Assembly (NCBI GenBank): GCA_039930045.1
Contig: JBDSQB010000007.1
Location: 33,733 to 97,732 of the forward strand
Length of the DNA stretch: 64,000 bases
From: Chthoniobacterales bacterium
GTDB taxonomy: Bacteria; Verrucomicrobiota; Verrucomicrobiia; Chthoniobacterales; DASVRZ01
Direction: 5' to 3'
Position numbers and translations under genes: made by a program. Below are positions 44,001-52,583 of the stretch, piece by piece; the first letter of the stretch is position 1; every line of letters begins with the position of its first letter. Below the pieces are notes generated by a model, which saw nothing but the letters and a program-made list of their open reading frames with translations, did not search any database and was not told the DNA's origin.

Positions 44001-47000
44001 ACCCGCGCGCAACGTGCTCACATAACCCGGATCGCCGCCGAGATTGTCGGTGGAGGGATTGGCATTGAACGGCGCGTAGGGCGCAAAATCGGAGCCGTAA
44101 CCGGGGATGATCGCGAAGACCGAGGTGCTGTCGAGAATGTCCCGGCTTCCGCCAATACCCGGCACCCAGCGATAGGAATACAAGTCGCCGCCGCCGCGAA
44201 GATCAAGGATCGAGCCGGCTTGGTCGTTGATTTGCAGACTGGACAAATGGATCGCTTTGGCTGGCAAACCGCCAGCGGTAATGTCTGTGCCCGAAGGATC
44301 GATCCAGCGACTTCCATTCGCATTTAACCCAAATGGAACCAGTGCTCCGGCCAACGAAACCGAAGTCGTGCTGCCGCGTAGAAGAGCCAGACTCTGCGTG
44401 ATGTTTACCGCGTGCAACTGCAGCGATCCGTTTCCGGCCAGACCTGCACCTGAGATGAGATCCTGCGGAGTCGCACCCTGGCCATTCCATCCGAGATTGA
44501 TCGTGCCTCCGGGTGCAAACAAACCGCCACCTTGCTGAATGTTAGAAGCATAGATGCTGAGGGTGCCGCCCGCAGAGAGCGGCAGCGCTGCCTGCCCAGA
44601 GCCAACGATCCTGACCGATCCAGAACCGGGCGCTAACACCACCGGGGTATTCGTGGCAATCGTGGCGCTTGCATGACCCTGAAGCGTGACTGTAGTTCCG
44701 TCGATGCTCGCGACGGTGGAACCTAACAAAGCGGAGCCAACTCCGAAGCCTGGAGGCAACTGGCTGGAGGCGAGTGTGACTCGATTCGTGCCCGTGGAAC
44801 TCGCCGCCACGACGATGTTTTTATCATAGGCGGCAATCGTGAAACTGGACGCGGTGGTGGGGTAAACCTGGGCCGATTGGAGGCGAATGTCGCCCGCCAC
44901 ATCGAGGATGCCATTGCCTCGGATGTCGCCGTTGTTTGCGATCAGATCGAGCTTTCCGATTCCCTGCAAAGACAGGCTACCGACATCGATCAAATTGGCA
45001 GTGACAGTAAGGTGACCCGCCCCATACGTTGGGCTGAAAAAGTAGGGGCCATTCAGGGTGAAAATCGATTGAACCTGATCCTGCTGGGCGACGGTTTGAG
45101 GCGTTTGAAATGCCATTCCAAGCGAGACGTAGAGAGCCTTCAGGCGCACTTGGTCGTTGGCAAAAATCACGCCGCCGTCGCCCACATGCAGTTCATGGCC
45201 TGCGGAAATGGAGACGGGTCCCTGGAAGGACACCACACCTCCCAGAGTGACGGAGTCGAAGCCGCCGCGATCAAAACTGGAGACCGCTAGATGACCTCCA
45301 CCGGAGGCGGGCCCGGCAACATTCACCACCGGCTGGCCGATGTGAGCAGACTGCGGCAGGACACGTCCGTTTTGCTGAACGGTCAGAGTCACGTCCAGCG
45401 GAGTTTGAGGGATATTGGGATCAGGGAAAATCGAAGAAGAAACGCTTAGCGATCCACCCAGCGCGCGTTCGCCGCCCGAGGCTCCTAACAAAGTCGCGTC
45501 CGAATACAGAAGCTGCCCGCCTTGCAGAACGATGGAGCCGGCATTGCTTGCCACGGTGGTCGCGATGCGCGGTCGTCCAAAGAAGGAGCCATTGAGCGGG
45601 TTGATGCCGCCCGTTTCCAGTCGAGTTTGAGTGTATTGTGGCGAGAGGTCGAGCGTGTCGCTCGTTCCAGAGACATCGAGCAGCGATCCATTTTCCGCGA
45701 TGATATTTCCCGTAAGCTGAATGATTCCACCGTCGAAAACCGACCCGGTGCGATAACCCAGGCCATCCTCGTAAATGGAGGATGCTCCAGCCGCAGACAG
45801 GACGCTTTGGCGACCCAGATGCACGGTGGCCACAGCCCGGTCGGCGCCGGCCACGGTGAAGAGCGTGGAGGAATTTGTCCCGCCCGAGATGCTAATTTTG
45901 CCGCCCGGAGCGCTAATGGAACCGAGGATGTCCGCCGTCTGCGCGGAGATGCTAACTCCGCGGGAGGGAGCGGAGAAAGGATCGCTCACGATTTTTGCAT
46001 TCGCTCCGAGTACGAAGTCGCCGCGAACGACCAGTCTTCCAGAAAAATCGGTGGCTCCCTGCGCGATGAAAGTGAGACCCACGCCCGATCTTTGTGCCTG
46101 CGGCAAAAGCGTCGAAGAAAGGCTGGTTTTCTCTGACGAATCGGGGAAAATGCTGGCGACGAGGCTGCGGGCTTGAGGCTGCAGGAGCGTTCCGGGCGCA
46201 ATCGAAATCGCTGGCAGAAAAGCATCCACTGCGCCACCTGCCATGCCGATACCGGTGAGGCTGAAGTTTTGAAATCCGCCGGAGTTAAAGAATTCCGGCT
46301 GCAGCAGGAGAAACGCGTTTTGCGGAACCAGCGTCCCGTCGAAGTCGAGCATCCGGGTTCCTTCATTGAGGACGATGTTAGGAGCCTTGCCTCCGATTTG
46401 AATCAAAGTCGCCTGCAAACTCAGGCTGCCGCCCTGGCTGCCCGAATAGCCTCGCAAATCCGAACCCAATGTTAGCAATCCGCCCGTAAGCGCCGGTGAT
46501 TTCGGGTCCTGACCGGTCTTGATTTTGATCGAGCCGGCCTTGCCGTAAGTTCGCTGTCCGGTGGTGCTGATGTTCACGCCGCCGGAAACGTCGATGATGC
46601 TGCCGGCTGCGAGGTTCGCGCTGAAGGTGTCGATCGAGACGCTGCCTCCCACGGTGTTGAGAAGTGCTAGTTGGTAGCGGTTCGAGCGGTCGTCAATGAC
46701 CAGCCCGGCAGTGTCCAGGATGGCATTGGAACCCAATTGGAAATTTCCCCGCATGAAGTCCACAGACGGGTCGGGAGGAATCACGTCGGACGGCGGATAG
46801 AAGTGCGAGCGGAATGGCGTGGTGTCGTAAACGACGAAGTTCAGGCTGCCCCCCGGAGCGGAAACGCGCCCATCGATGGTGATATTTTTGGCGGTGAGCG
46901 AGATCGTGCTAGCCCCCGCACCGCGACCCGCTGCGACCGTTAGTGAGACGTCTTCTGGAACAACGATGTCGCCATCGGAGTTTTCGATGGAGATTTTTCC

Positions 47001-49745
47001 AAAGCCGCCGGTGGTTAGCAGCTCCGGCGAGAGAACGACCTGACTCGCACGTCGCGGATCTAACAAAAGCGGGTTGCCGAGTTCATCCATTCCATAGCGC
47101 ACAGCGGGCAGAGCGCTGGATGTTTGAAAGGTGATGACGGGCGGCGTTGGCGAAAAACTGAAGTGCTGAATGTTAGCATCCTGCTGCTGAAAGGAAAGTG
47201 ACAGCGAGCCAGGGGCGGGAGCTTCATTTCTCTGACGCGAACCCGCAGAGGTGGCTCCCAGCAATTTCCCATCCAACGCCATTGCCGGGGCGGTGATGCT
47301 AATACTGCCGCCGCGCGCGCCTTCGACGTAACCCGCCTCGTAGTGCGAGCCTGTGAGAGCCAGCGCGTGGCTGAAGATCTGGGCGATGCCGTATTTTTGA
47401 TAAATCTGCTGAAACTGGCCGGTGTAAAATCCGTCGTAAACTCGATCCGGTGTGGCTTGGGAAATATCCAGTAGTTGACCGTTGGTTAGCAGTCGGCTGG
47501 TTTGAACCGCGCCGCCTTCATAGCTAATCGAGCCGCCGGAAACATCCACCAGTGAGCCGGTTTGCAAGACGACAGAACCGCCCGCTTTCAACTCCACCGA
47601 GCCGCCGCCGGTGGTGAGTTCGCCCACGGATCTTTGAATCAGATCGCGATAGCCGCGCGCGTCGGCCAGCGGCGTGCCGACCCAGGTGTAATCGCCCGCG
47701 CCGTCGTTGAGCGTCGCGTCCCAAGGCCCGTGAACGCGGAGATCGACGGCGAGTGTGGTGCCACGAATAGGCCCGGTGCGTTGCAGTGGTGAATCGGCCA
47801 ACTGCGAGCCGCGCACATCGACGGAGAGGATGTTTTTCGTCGTGGAAACGGAGACACCCGCGCTTCCGGCGACATTGATCGTGGCGTCGCGATCAATGAA
47901 AATCTGGGGCGCAATGCCGGGTGCACTGGTGAAGATGAAATTGGCCGTCTGGTTGCCAGCGACCTCCTGATAGTCCCAGAGTCCGGCGCGCAACGAGACG
48001 ATGGCGTTTGGCGCGAGAATCGACGAGTCGGGCGCGAGGTGAATGGCCGCGCCCTGCAGGTTGATTTGCGAGCGCAATGGCAGCGTCGTGCTGGCGAGAG
48101 TCTGCGTGCTGGCCAGTTCCGGGAGAATCTGCGTCACGCTGCCCGCACCGAGGGTAACGTTGCCGCTGTTTTTGAAAAGAAAAGGCGGGTTATCGGGCCG
48201 AACGATTGGATCGTAAGTCGTGTTGGTGACGGCGTTGTAACTGGCTCTGAGATCAATCCGTCCATTCAGTCCGACCGAGGTTGTGCCGCTGATGATTCCC
48301 TGCTGGCTGACGGTTTTTCCGGTCAAAATAGCCGAGGCGCTCTCGACCGAGATCAGCCCGGAATTGAGCGTCGTGCCTGCGCGATCACCGACGGCTCCGA
48401 CCGAGACGTCGAGCCCACGCAAACTCGGATCGGAGGAGGCGTGCGCGCTGATTCCGATTTGCAGACCCGAAGCCAAAATGGTCTGTCCGGCAGGAGTGGA
48501 AATGCTGCCAGCGTTGGTCACATTGGCACCGACTAACATGATGCGTCCGCCATTGCCTTCCGCCGTGACAGGGCTGGAGAGTTGTGCGCCGGATTGCACA
48601 AAAATATTTCCGGATTTCGCCATTGTAGGAGTGTAAGTCACTGTGACCGCAGCTCCATCTATCTTGAGGAGTCCCGCCGAGGTGAATGTGACTGAAGCCC
48701 GAGTTAGAACCGGATCGGTGCTAACCTGATAATCTGTCCCGGCGATAAGTTTGGAACTCCGACCGTCGCTCGCCCGGAAACTGAGCATCGGAGCGGCGAC
48801 CAGAGCTTTAGAACTAGTTAGCGCGACCTTTTGTTGAAAGACATAAGTAGGATCTATCGAAGATGCGGTAAAATCAGGATCGCTAGTAATAGGATTGAAG
48901 GCGGGCGTGCCACTCGCTCCACCGGCCAGAGGCAGCGCAGAGAATAGAAACTGCGCGTCGCGATTGTTAAGCAACCCCTGATTGACCAAGTTGCTGTTGA
49001 TCGGCAGAGCGGACGCAATCAGGCTGCGGGTATTTACCTGGCTGCTGCCGCCGAAGAGGATGCCGTTTTGGTTGATGAGATAAACCTGGCCGACGGCGTC
49101 GAGGCTCCCGAGGATTTGAGTTGGGTTGCCGGTCGGATCGTTGATCTGGTTGAAGGCGATCCATTTGTTGGCGTCCTTGCCGCCAGCGGTTTGGTTGAAG
49201 GTGACGGCGGTTTTCTTGCCGATGTTGAAGGTTTTCCAATTCAGCAATGCCTGCGATTGCGTCTGGACGATAGTCACCCGCGTTTTGCCACCGAAAACTG
49301 TCTGCGTCGGGAGCCGGGCTCCGGTCCAGAGCGCGGGATTTTCGGCCACAGTCGGATGCGTCAGATTGATGGGAACGCCAGGGGCGACTTGCAGTGCGCC
49401 CACGCCTAGCCCGTTGGGAACATTTGGCAGCGTCTGACCGGGGAAATTTGGGTTCCGTCCAAAATTGTTAGAACCAGTGAGAGCCACTTTTCGCGCACTC
49501 GCCTGCATGGCCTGCACGGAACGAATCGCCGCTGTCGTGCGGGCCAGAGCATCGGCTGCATTGGCCTGCGCCCTGGCTGCTTGCGCCGTGGTGTTTCCAG
49601 AGGTGGCGGCCGGCGCATTGGCCTGTGCGGCAGGCGTGCCTCCGCGCAAAATATCACCCGCCCAAGACGACGGAACGGCGGCCAGCGCAAGGCTAACGGC
49701 GAGCGTTATCGAGTGGAAAGGGGAGGTGTTTTTGAGGTGACCCAT
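38025..49745 (-). CDS. TpsA two-partner-secretion exoprotein, filamentous-haemagglutinin family (DUF3739 type)
   Basis: 3906 residues. Signal peptide MGHLKNTSPFHSITLAVSLALAAVPSSWA, an Ala-rich linker, then the TPS domain (about 120-300) with WKTFNIGKKTAVTFNQ, RILG-type QILGSLDAVGQVYLINQNGILFGG and NTRSLIASAL. Most of the length is Gly/Ser/Asn-rich beta-helix with recurring 'GGxIxLxA' strands. The C-terminus resembles DUF3739 (PLDALFAESGS, LAPGGGLTLGYDIPG, RGGDEIIWSTNGDIAAG). It would cross the outer membrane through TpsB and form a long surface filament. Own Pho-box-like array 46 bp upstream. Resembles PdtA of Pseudomonas aeruginosa in type and neighbours (from memory). Confidence 0.9.
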   Translation of the reverse strand: MGHLKNTSPFHSITLAVSLALAAVPSSWAGDILRGGTPAAQANAPAATSGNTTAQAARAQANAADALARTTAAIRSVQAMQASARKVALTGSNNFGRNPNFPGQTLPNVPNGLGVGALQVAPGVPINLTHPTVAENPALWTGARLPTQTVFGGKTRVTIVQTQSQALLNWKTFNIGKKTAVTFNQTAGGKDANKWIAFNQINDPTGNPTQILGSLDAVGQVYLINQNGILFGGSSQVNTRSLIASALPINSNLVNQGLLNNRDAQFLFSALPLAGGASGTPAFNPITSDPDFTASSIDPTYVFQQKVALTSSKALVAAPMLSFRASDGRSSKLIAGTDYQVSTDPVLTRASVTFTSAGLLKIDGAAVTVTYTPTMAKSGNIFVQSGAQLSSPVTAEGNGGRIMLVGANVTNAGSISTPAGQTILASGLQIGISAHASSDPSLRGLDVSVGAVGDRAGTTLNSGLISVESASAILTGKTVSQQGIISGTTSVGLNGRIDLRASYNAVTNTTYDPIVRPDNPPFLFKNSGNVTLGAGSVTQILPELASTQTLASTTLPLRSQINLQGAAIHLAPDSSILAPNAIVSLRAGLWDYQEVAGNQTANFIFTSAPGIAPQIFIDRDATINVAGSAGVSVSTTKNILSVDVRGSQLADSPLQRTGPIRGTTLAVDLRVHGPWDATLNDGAGDYTWVGTPLADARGYRDLIQRSVGELTTGGGSVELKAGGSVVLQTGSLVDVSGGSISYEGGAVQTSRLLTNGQLLDISQATPDRVYDGFYTGQFQQIYQKYGIAQIFSHALALTGSHYEAGYVEGARGGSISITAPAMALDGKLLGATSAGSRQRNEAPAPGSLSLSFQQQDANIQHFSFSPTPPVITFQTSSALPAVRYGMDELGNPLLLDPRRASQVVLSPELLTTGGFGKISIENSDGDIVVPEDVSLTVAAGRGAGASTISLTAKNITIDGRVSAPGGSLNFVVYDTTPFRSHFYPPSDVIPPDPSVDFMRGNFQLGSNAILDTAGLVIDDRSNRYQLALLNTVGGSVSIDTFSANLAAGSIIDVSGGVNISTTGQRTYGKAGSIKIKTGQDPKSPALTGGLLTLGSDLRGYSGSQGGSLSLQATLIQIGGKAPNIVLNEGTRMLDFDGTLVPQNAFLLLQPEFFNSGGFQNFSLTGIGMAGGAVDAFLPAISIAPGTLLQPQARSLVASIFPDSSEKTSLSSTLLPQAQRSGVGLTFIAQGATDFSGRLVVRGDFVLGANAKIVSDPFSAPSRGVSISAQTADILGSISAPGGKISISGGTNSSTLFTVAGADRAVATVHLGRQSVLSAAGASSIYEDGLGYRTGSVFDGGIIQLTGNIIAENGSLLDVSGTSDTLDLSPQYTQTRLETGGINPLNGSFFGRPRIATTVASNAGSIVLQGGQLLYSDATLLGASGGERALGGSLSVSSSIFPDPNIPQTPLDVTLTVQQNGRVLPQSAHIGQPVVNVAGPASGGGHLAVSSFDRGGFDSVTLGGVVSFQGPVSISAGHELHVGDGGVIFANDQVRLKALYVSLGMAFQTPQTVAQQDQVQSIFTLNGPYFFSPTYGAGHLTVTANLIDVGSLSLQGIGKLDLIANNGDIRGNGILDVAGDIRLQSAQVYPTTASSFTIAAYDKNIVVAASSTGTNRVTLASSQLPPGFGVGSALLGSTVASIDGTTVTLQGHASATIATNTPVVLAPGSGSVRIVGSGQAALPLSAGGTLSIYASNIQQGGGLFAPGGTINLGWNGQGATPQDLISGAGLAGNGSLQLHAVNITQSLALLRGSTTSVSLAGALVPFGLNANGSRWIDPSGTDITAGGLPAKAIHLSSLQINDQAGSILDLRGGGDLYSYRWVPGIGGSRDILDSTSVFAIIPGYGSDFAPYAPFNANPSTDNLGGDPGYVSTLRAGEKITLQGGGGLPAGTYTLLPARYALLPGAFLVSPQSGTPVGSFAMPEGSRFVSGYRSGQSLLQRFEIASSGVVRGRAEYQDFLAGDFLTNGALTNNAPAPRLPQDAGYLLFQASNDLALQGSVLATGAHGFHGGQIDISSSSDILISGGKTDAGGIVLDAKKLSQFGAESLLIGGERTFDAGKVFVTTTTGHLTIDNAGSPLRGSDIILTASGQLTVADGARIIQSSRPAGSADTLRLGDATQPGSGDGVLLRVSSDSDAQIVRLGLSSNQITHPGLTVGSRAKLSGSSVILDSTDSMTLDPQTRIQSDHVTIDAGQIAIQLDSTSAPLTGLVLRGAVLQNLETSQSLSLLSYGSIDIYGSGTFALDGTLSLHTSEIRGFEAADGIARLQATSILVDNAANRMVSNVPSVTFAGTLQLDANTIQLGSGAVRIDQFDTLNLTASERLVFTGSGSLTTSASIGGTTPLITAANKVSYSLISTQALTFNSSSGKESSSEGLGARLNLQGSSVTVNSDVILHSGLLSISATGGLASDGVFIGGKLDVSGTARRFFDLIRYTTGGEIELTSQTGDIVVDSGSELNISAEGNAGTLSVSTPKGNFLLAGKLLGTAGSGATSGSFSLDVSEMPDADLLSASLDVGGFANSRSYRVRNGDVTLGGFVRAQSYSLSTDHGSIFVSGSGEIDASGTIGGSIRLVASEDVVLESSSLLTVEGDTFNHAGKGGSISLEAGSGVLTNGVYTQSGTGTVQIQNGAILNLGVKATYNADGSVSAMKVSEAATLGNFTGTLHLRAPQNVAGTDLGVDPLLGTLLGSPSSIVVEGFRIYQPAGGQIDNAEGDIFNNASQFTSNSAAISQRIFGGAAPFAAVITAGAEIVNPAGDLTLSNDWDLSSYRFGPRNAAGVLTMRAAGNLVFNGALSDGFDVNLATEIPVLYAAPLMAYNSQLPANAQSWTYHLSAGSDLSATDFHQVKSLASLSPNMGSLRLGQDYTRLPNDPENLTLIALLEQNVYQVIRTGSGDIDVAVGRDVQLLNPFATIYTAGTQLANATQVAAAGDFELPTPFVVSQGELGAYQEPAWAPQYSLGGGNVTITAQRDIRHQTSTGQADSERQIPTNWLYRRGYVQADGRFGRSPFGEIASTTWWIDFSNFFEGIGTLGGGNVSLVAGRNVENVDAVVATNARVAGKNSTGAILAANAPMVELGGGDLLVNTGGNIDAGIYYVERGQGILNAGGSITTNSTRAPSSAVVSGVPVKSPETTWLPTTLFLGKGSFDVAANGDILLGPVVNAFLAPGGVSNNYQYRTYFSTYAQDDSVEVSSLGGNIDLRENVFMGSSQPVLLAWLRQVSLLQVGATGPTAAYSEPWIRLDETNLLPFSTVLSLLPGTLKATAFTGSINIAGNLTLSPSARGTLEMVAGEAINGLRPQGNNIFYTIWNSSQINLSDADPSRLPGIYTPLSAQAIAVLAGSSPQETRGAVLLPLDALFAESGSTVGNRAVLQSKLSLHDATLLHAGDTEPLRLYASTGNIADFTIFSPKAARILAANDVTDIGLYIQNLTAQDTSVVSAGRDIVAYNPNAPLLQEAQQVGNSTLLAFNNSNSAQSGDIQIGGPGSLQVLAGRNLILGNGRNADLASDLGIGVSTIGNQRNPALPFDGARILLAAGMGGPSDLAGSRLDFASFVSNMLTTANLALYLPQLATADSDLTPLSFSKLTSEEQAGIALDIFYLMLRDAGRSHNDPASPDFDTYAPGYAAIQSLFPTLGLAGDIDLSSRSVKTIAGGSIDILAPGGGLTLGYDIPGPNEVPPGIITEAGGSISIFTDQSVQVGALRIFTLRGGDEIIWSTNGDIAAGNASKTVKTAPPTRVVIDAQTATVETDLAGLATGGGIGVLASVSDVAPGNVDLIAPTGTVDAGDAGIRATGNLNIAAVSVLNADNIQVTGSSGGVPNVVAPTVNLAGLAAASNTTAASSSAASDTAKAGQTQGQQEELPSIISVEVLGYGG

Positions 49746-49790
49746 CGGGCAAAAGTGCGGCCAACATCATGCCCTGCGAGAGAAGTTAAC

Positions 49791-49823
49791 TCACGTTACG
49801 TTTGCGTCACAAAGACGTTACGG
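49791..49823 (-). promoter_or_regulatory. PhoB-box-like triple 11-bp repeat upstream of tpsA
   Basis: Minus-strand units CCGTAACGTCT, TTGTGACGCAA, ACGTAACGTGA abut without gaps. The array ends 46 bp before the tpsA start and overlaps the stop codon of the upstream coiled-coil gene, so tpsA may have its own promoter inside the block. Confidence 0.68.
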
Positions 49824-50432
49824 ACGAATGGTTTGGTCCTTCAGCTTGTCGGAGTAATCCTGGACGAGGTTTTCAAATTTAACTCTCGTGAGTCCGACGA
49901 AGGGTTCGCGGGCGGTGAGGGCGTCGCCTAGACCGAACTTCTCGTAACGGGTAAGAACCTCGCTGCCGATCTTATACATCTCGGTGTTTTTCAGTTTTTG
50001 ATCGGCAACCTGCCTGTCTAATACAATGACGCGGGCGGCCAGTTTGGCGCGCGCGGCCTCGGTGCTTTGCGCGGTGGAGGTCATTTTTTCCAAGGCTACT
50101 TTCCATTGCGCGATGGCCTCCTTTTGCGCGGTAATTTCCTTTTCCTGCGCGGCGACTTTCGACTGCAACTCCTCGATGGACTTGGTGCTGGCGTCCTTGT
50201 CGGCAATAGCTTGTTTGGTGAGCGTGGCGACTTGATCCGTCAGCGTTTGCTTCTCGGTTTCGAAGGCGGCCTTGTCGGATTGCGCAGTGGCAAGGTCGGT
50301 CTGTGCCGAGCGCAGTTGCAGCATGGTGCTTTTCAAAGTCTCGCGCAGGCGGGTGACAGCCGGATCAGCCGTTTGCTGGGCTTGCAGTGGAATGAAAGTC
50401 GTTAGGAATGTTAGGAGAAGGAAGTAGCGCAT
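49818..50432 (-). CDS. periplasmic coiled-coil protein
   Basis: 204 residues. Signal peptide MRYFLLLTFLTTFIPLQAQ, then a long coiled coil (TRLRETLKSTMLQLRSAQTDLATAQSDKAAF and KQAIADKDASTKSIEELQSKVAAQEKEI) and a short globular C-terminus (FGLGDALTAREPFVGLTRVKFENLVQDY). No named family recognised. Lying 5 bp after the porin stop and just before tpsA, it probably belongs to the secretion apparatus, perhaps as a periplasmic spacer or chaperone (inference). Confidence 0.75.
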   Translation of the reverse strand: MRYFLLLTFLTTFIPLQAQQTADPAVTRLRETLKSTMLQLRSAQTDLATAQSDKAAFETEKQTLTDQVATLTKQAIADKDASTKSIEELQSKVAAQEKEITAQKEAIAQWKVALEKMTSTAQSTEAARAKLAARVIVLDRQVADQKLKNTEMYKIGSEVLTRYEKFGLGDALTAREPFVGLTRVKFENLVQDYSDKLKDQTIRP

Positions 50433-50437
50433 GAGAG

Positions 50438-52567
50438 TTAGAACTTGCTGTTAACATCGAGTTGCAGGACGTCCGTCTTTAGTGGCGGACCGGCGATTTC
50501 CTTCGCGCTCATCCAGCGCAGACCGAGGGTGACATCGGGCGAGAGGGCGATGATGCCGCCAAAGGTATAGCCTTCCAAATTCGTGCCACCGCCGCCGAAA
50601 TCGGAGTCGGTAAATCCATCGACCACAGAGTCGCTTTCAACGTGGCGATAGCCGAGTTCGACCGCCCAGTCGCCGCGATTTTCCAGAGTTGGGCTGCCGA
50701 GTCGAAGATTCACGATCCAGGCAACATCGCCGCCTTCAAACTTGCCCGGACCTGACGCGGACGGACCGCGATTGTTCACCGCCTTGGCCTCGATGTCCTG
50801 CGCGTCGAAGGCCGTGTTCTTGACGTATTCGCCGCTCAGAATCACGTGAAACGGCTCGAAGTGGCTGTAGTCCAGTTTCCCCGTGAGCGCGACTTGGGTG
50901 AACTTCGAGGCGAGTCCGAAATACTGAAACTGGTTCGTCGTCCCGAAGTTGTTAGACGCGTTTGGCACAATGTTCCGAAGCGCAAAATACGTGTTTCCTT
51001 TCTGCGCAAAAGCGGGTCGAGTTGCATCGGTATCACCTTGGTCAGAAGAAGTTAACGGAGTGAAGGGACTGGAGAGTTTTCCCTCCACATTGTCGTAGTC
51101 CAGATAGGCCACAGCCATCTTCGCGGTGAAGTCTTTCGCGATCTTCCAATCGAGCCCGGCTTGCACGGCGTAGAGCCACTTGTCCTGGCTCTTAAACTTC
51201 GCCGATTGGTTCGACGAGTAGGTGAAATCGGTATTGAAAATCGGGAACGCGCCCACCGTTAGGAACGGCGTCACCGCGCCATCGCCTAACTTGTATTTTC
51301 CTTTCAAAACAAAGCCATCGAAGGCTAGATCCTTCGCCCACAAAATCGTCGTCGCGAAGAATGGATTGTCGAAGCGCCCGGCCGTCAGCGACAAGCTCAG
51401 GTTGGGAACTCCCGTAAAGTCGTAGCGCAGAAATCCGCGGTCCAGCCAGATGGCGTATTTGGAAAAATTGCCACCCTGTCCATTGTTAGCAGCCCCCAGC
51501 GTCTGGTTCTGCGAGACGGGCGAATTGTTTTCCCCCGTGCCGATGCGGATGCCAGCGGTGAAGTTGTCGCGCAGACTAATCTCGGCCCCGAAACGCACGC
51601 GCAAACGGAAGCGGCTGCGGTTTTCATCCACATTGAGCTGCGGCGAAAAAACCGTCCCGCTCACATCGAAAGGCGCGCCGGTGTTAATCGCGTTGAAGTT
51701 AGGAAACGCGCCCGTGTTGTCGTTGCCGGTGGAAAACCGATCCGACTGATAGCGAATGCGATAGTCTCCCAGCAAACGAAAGCGCGTCAGCCAGTCGGGA
51801 AACATCCGGGGCGAGGACCAGTTTTCGTCGCGCGCTTGGGCCAGCACATCGGCCTTGATCTGCTCGCGCATCTCGTCCTTCACCGACTCGGGAATGTAGG
51901 AAACGCGCATCGTGTCGTCGGGCCCCGGATAGGCTGCGGGCAGCTCCTGCTGCGGCATCGACGGATCGAGCTGGGGCGGAGTTGCATACGAATCGGTGGG
52001 CACATTTTGCACGGAGGCAATCTGCTGGACAGCCGCCTGCACGGCTTCAGTTTGCTCACGGGCTATCGCCCCATCGGCCTCGGCCTGTTTGATCAAATCA
52101 GCGGAATCTTCCTTGGTCAGGAGCCCTTTTTCGACCATGCGATTGATCAGGTTGATCGTGACATTGGTCGACGGGCTTTTTGCCGCCGATGATGCCGAGA
52201 CAGCACCCGTCGTTGCATTACCCACGCCTTCAGTTGGGCTATCGGCGCTTGCCGTTGGAACGCCTACGCTACCCGTTGGATCATCGCTTCTCAACTTTGA
52301 GACATCGACGGCTGTCGTTAGGGGGGCGCTTCTCAAAGTTGAGAGGCCGCTTCTCGACTTTGAGACATCGCTGGTCTCCGTTGGGGTGTCGGAGCCCCCC
52401 GTTGGAACGTCGCGGGTCGCCGTTGGGGAAAGAGAGGTCGCCGTTGGAGCGTCAGAGGCCGACGTTAGGGCAGGAGAGGCAGACTTTGAGGGATCGGCGG
52501 CAAAAGTTGACCCCTGGCTGAGGGCCATGGCGCAGGCGGCGATGAGTAAGAGCGGGTGTGTGGACAT
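50438..52567 (-). CDS. putative outer-membrane porin with N-terminal repeats and coiled coil
   Basis: 709 residues. Signal peptide, then eleven degenerate seven-residue repeats (about 40-116). A helical segment follows (TINLINRMVEKGLLTKEDSADLIKQAEADG and REQTEAVQAAVQQIASVQN), typical of 'putative porin' N-termini that touch peptidoglycan. A beta-barrel runs from about 255 (RLLGDYRIRYQSDRF), with alternating aromatic strands, to the terminal LQLDVNSKF ending in Phe, the outer-membrane signature. It could provide uptake of phosphate or organophosphates under the regulated conditions. Selectivity cannot be read from sequence. Confidence 0.82.
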   Translation of the reverse strand: MSTHPLLLIAACAMALSQGSTFAADPSKSASPALTSASDAPTATSLSPTATRDVPTGGSDTPTETSDVSKSRSGLSTLRSAPLTTAVDVSKLRSDDPTGSVGVPTASADSPTEGVGNATTGAVSASSAAKSPSTNVTINLINRMVEKGLLTKEDSADLIKQAEADGAIAREQTEAVQAAVQQIASVQNVPTDSYATPPQLDPSMPQQELPAAYPGPDDTMRVSYIPESVKDEMREQIKADVLAQARDENWSSPRMFPDWLTRFRLLGDYRIRYQSDRFSTGNDNTGAFPNFNAINTGAPFDVSGTVFSPQLNVDENRSRFRLRVRFGAEISLRDNFTAGIRIGTGENNSPVSQNQTLGAANNGQGGNFSKYAIWLDRGFLRYDFTGVPNLSLSLTAGRFDNPFFATTILWAKDLAFDGFVLKGKYKLGDGAVTPFLTVGAFPIFNTDFTYSSNQSAKFKSQDKWLYAVQAGLDWKIAKDFTAKMAVAYLDYDNVEGKLSSPFTPLTSSDQGDTDATRPAFAQKGNTYFALRNIVPNASNNFGTTNQFQYFGLASKFTQVALTGKLDYSHFEPFHVILSGEYVKNTAFDAQDIEAKAVNNRGPSASGPGKFEGGDVAWIVNLRLGSPTLENRGDWAVELGYRHVESDSVVDGFTDSDFGGGGTNLEGYTFGGIIALSPDVTLGLRWMSAKEIAGPPLKTDVLQLDVNSKF
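52220..52450 (-). repeat. eleven degenerate 21-bp repeats inside the porin gene
   Basis: Residues 40-116 divide into heptads such as APTATSL, SPTATRD, VPTGGSD, TPTETSD, VSKSRSG, LSTLRSA, PLTTAVD, VSKLRSD, DPTGSVG, VPTASAD, SPTEGVG. At DNA level two module types alternate, one centred on GTTGG and one on CAACTTTGAGA/CAAAGTTGAGA. Confidence 0.75.
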
Positions 52568-52583
52568 AAGAAAGTGAGCGGAG

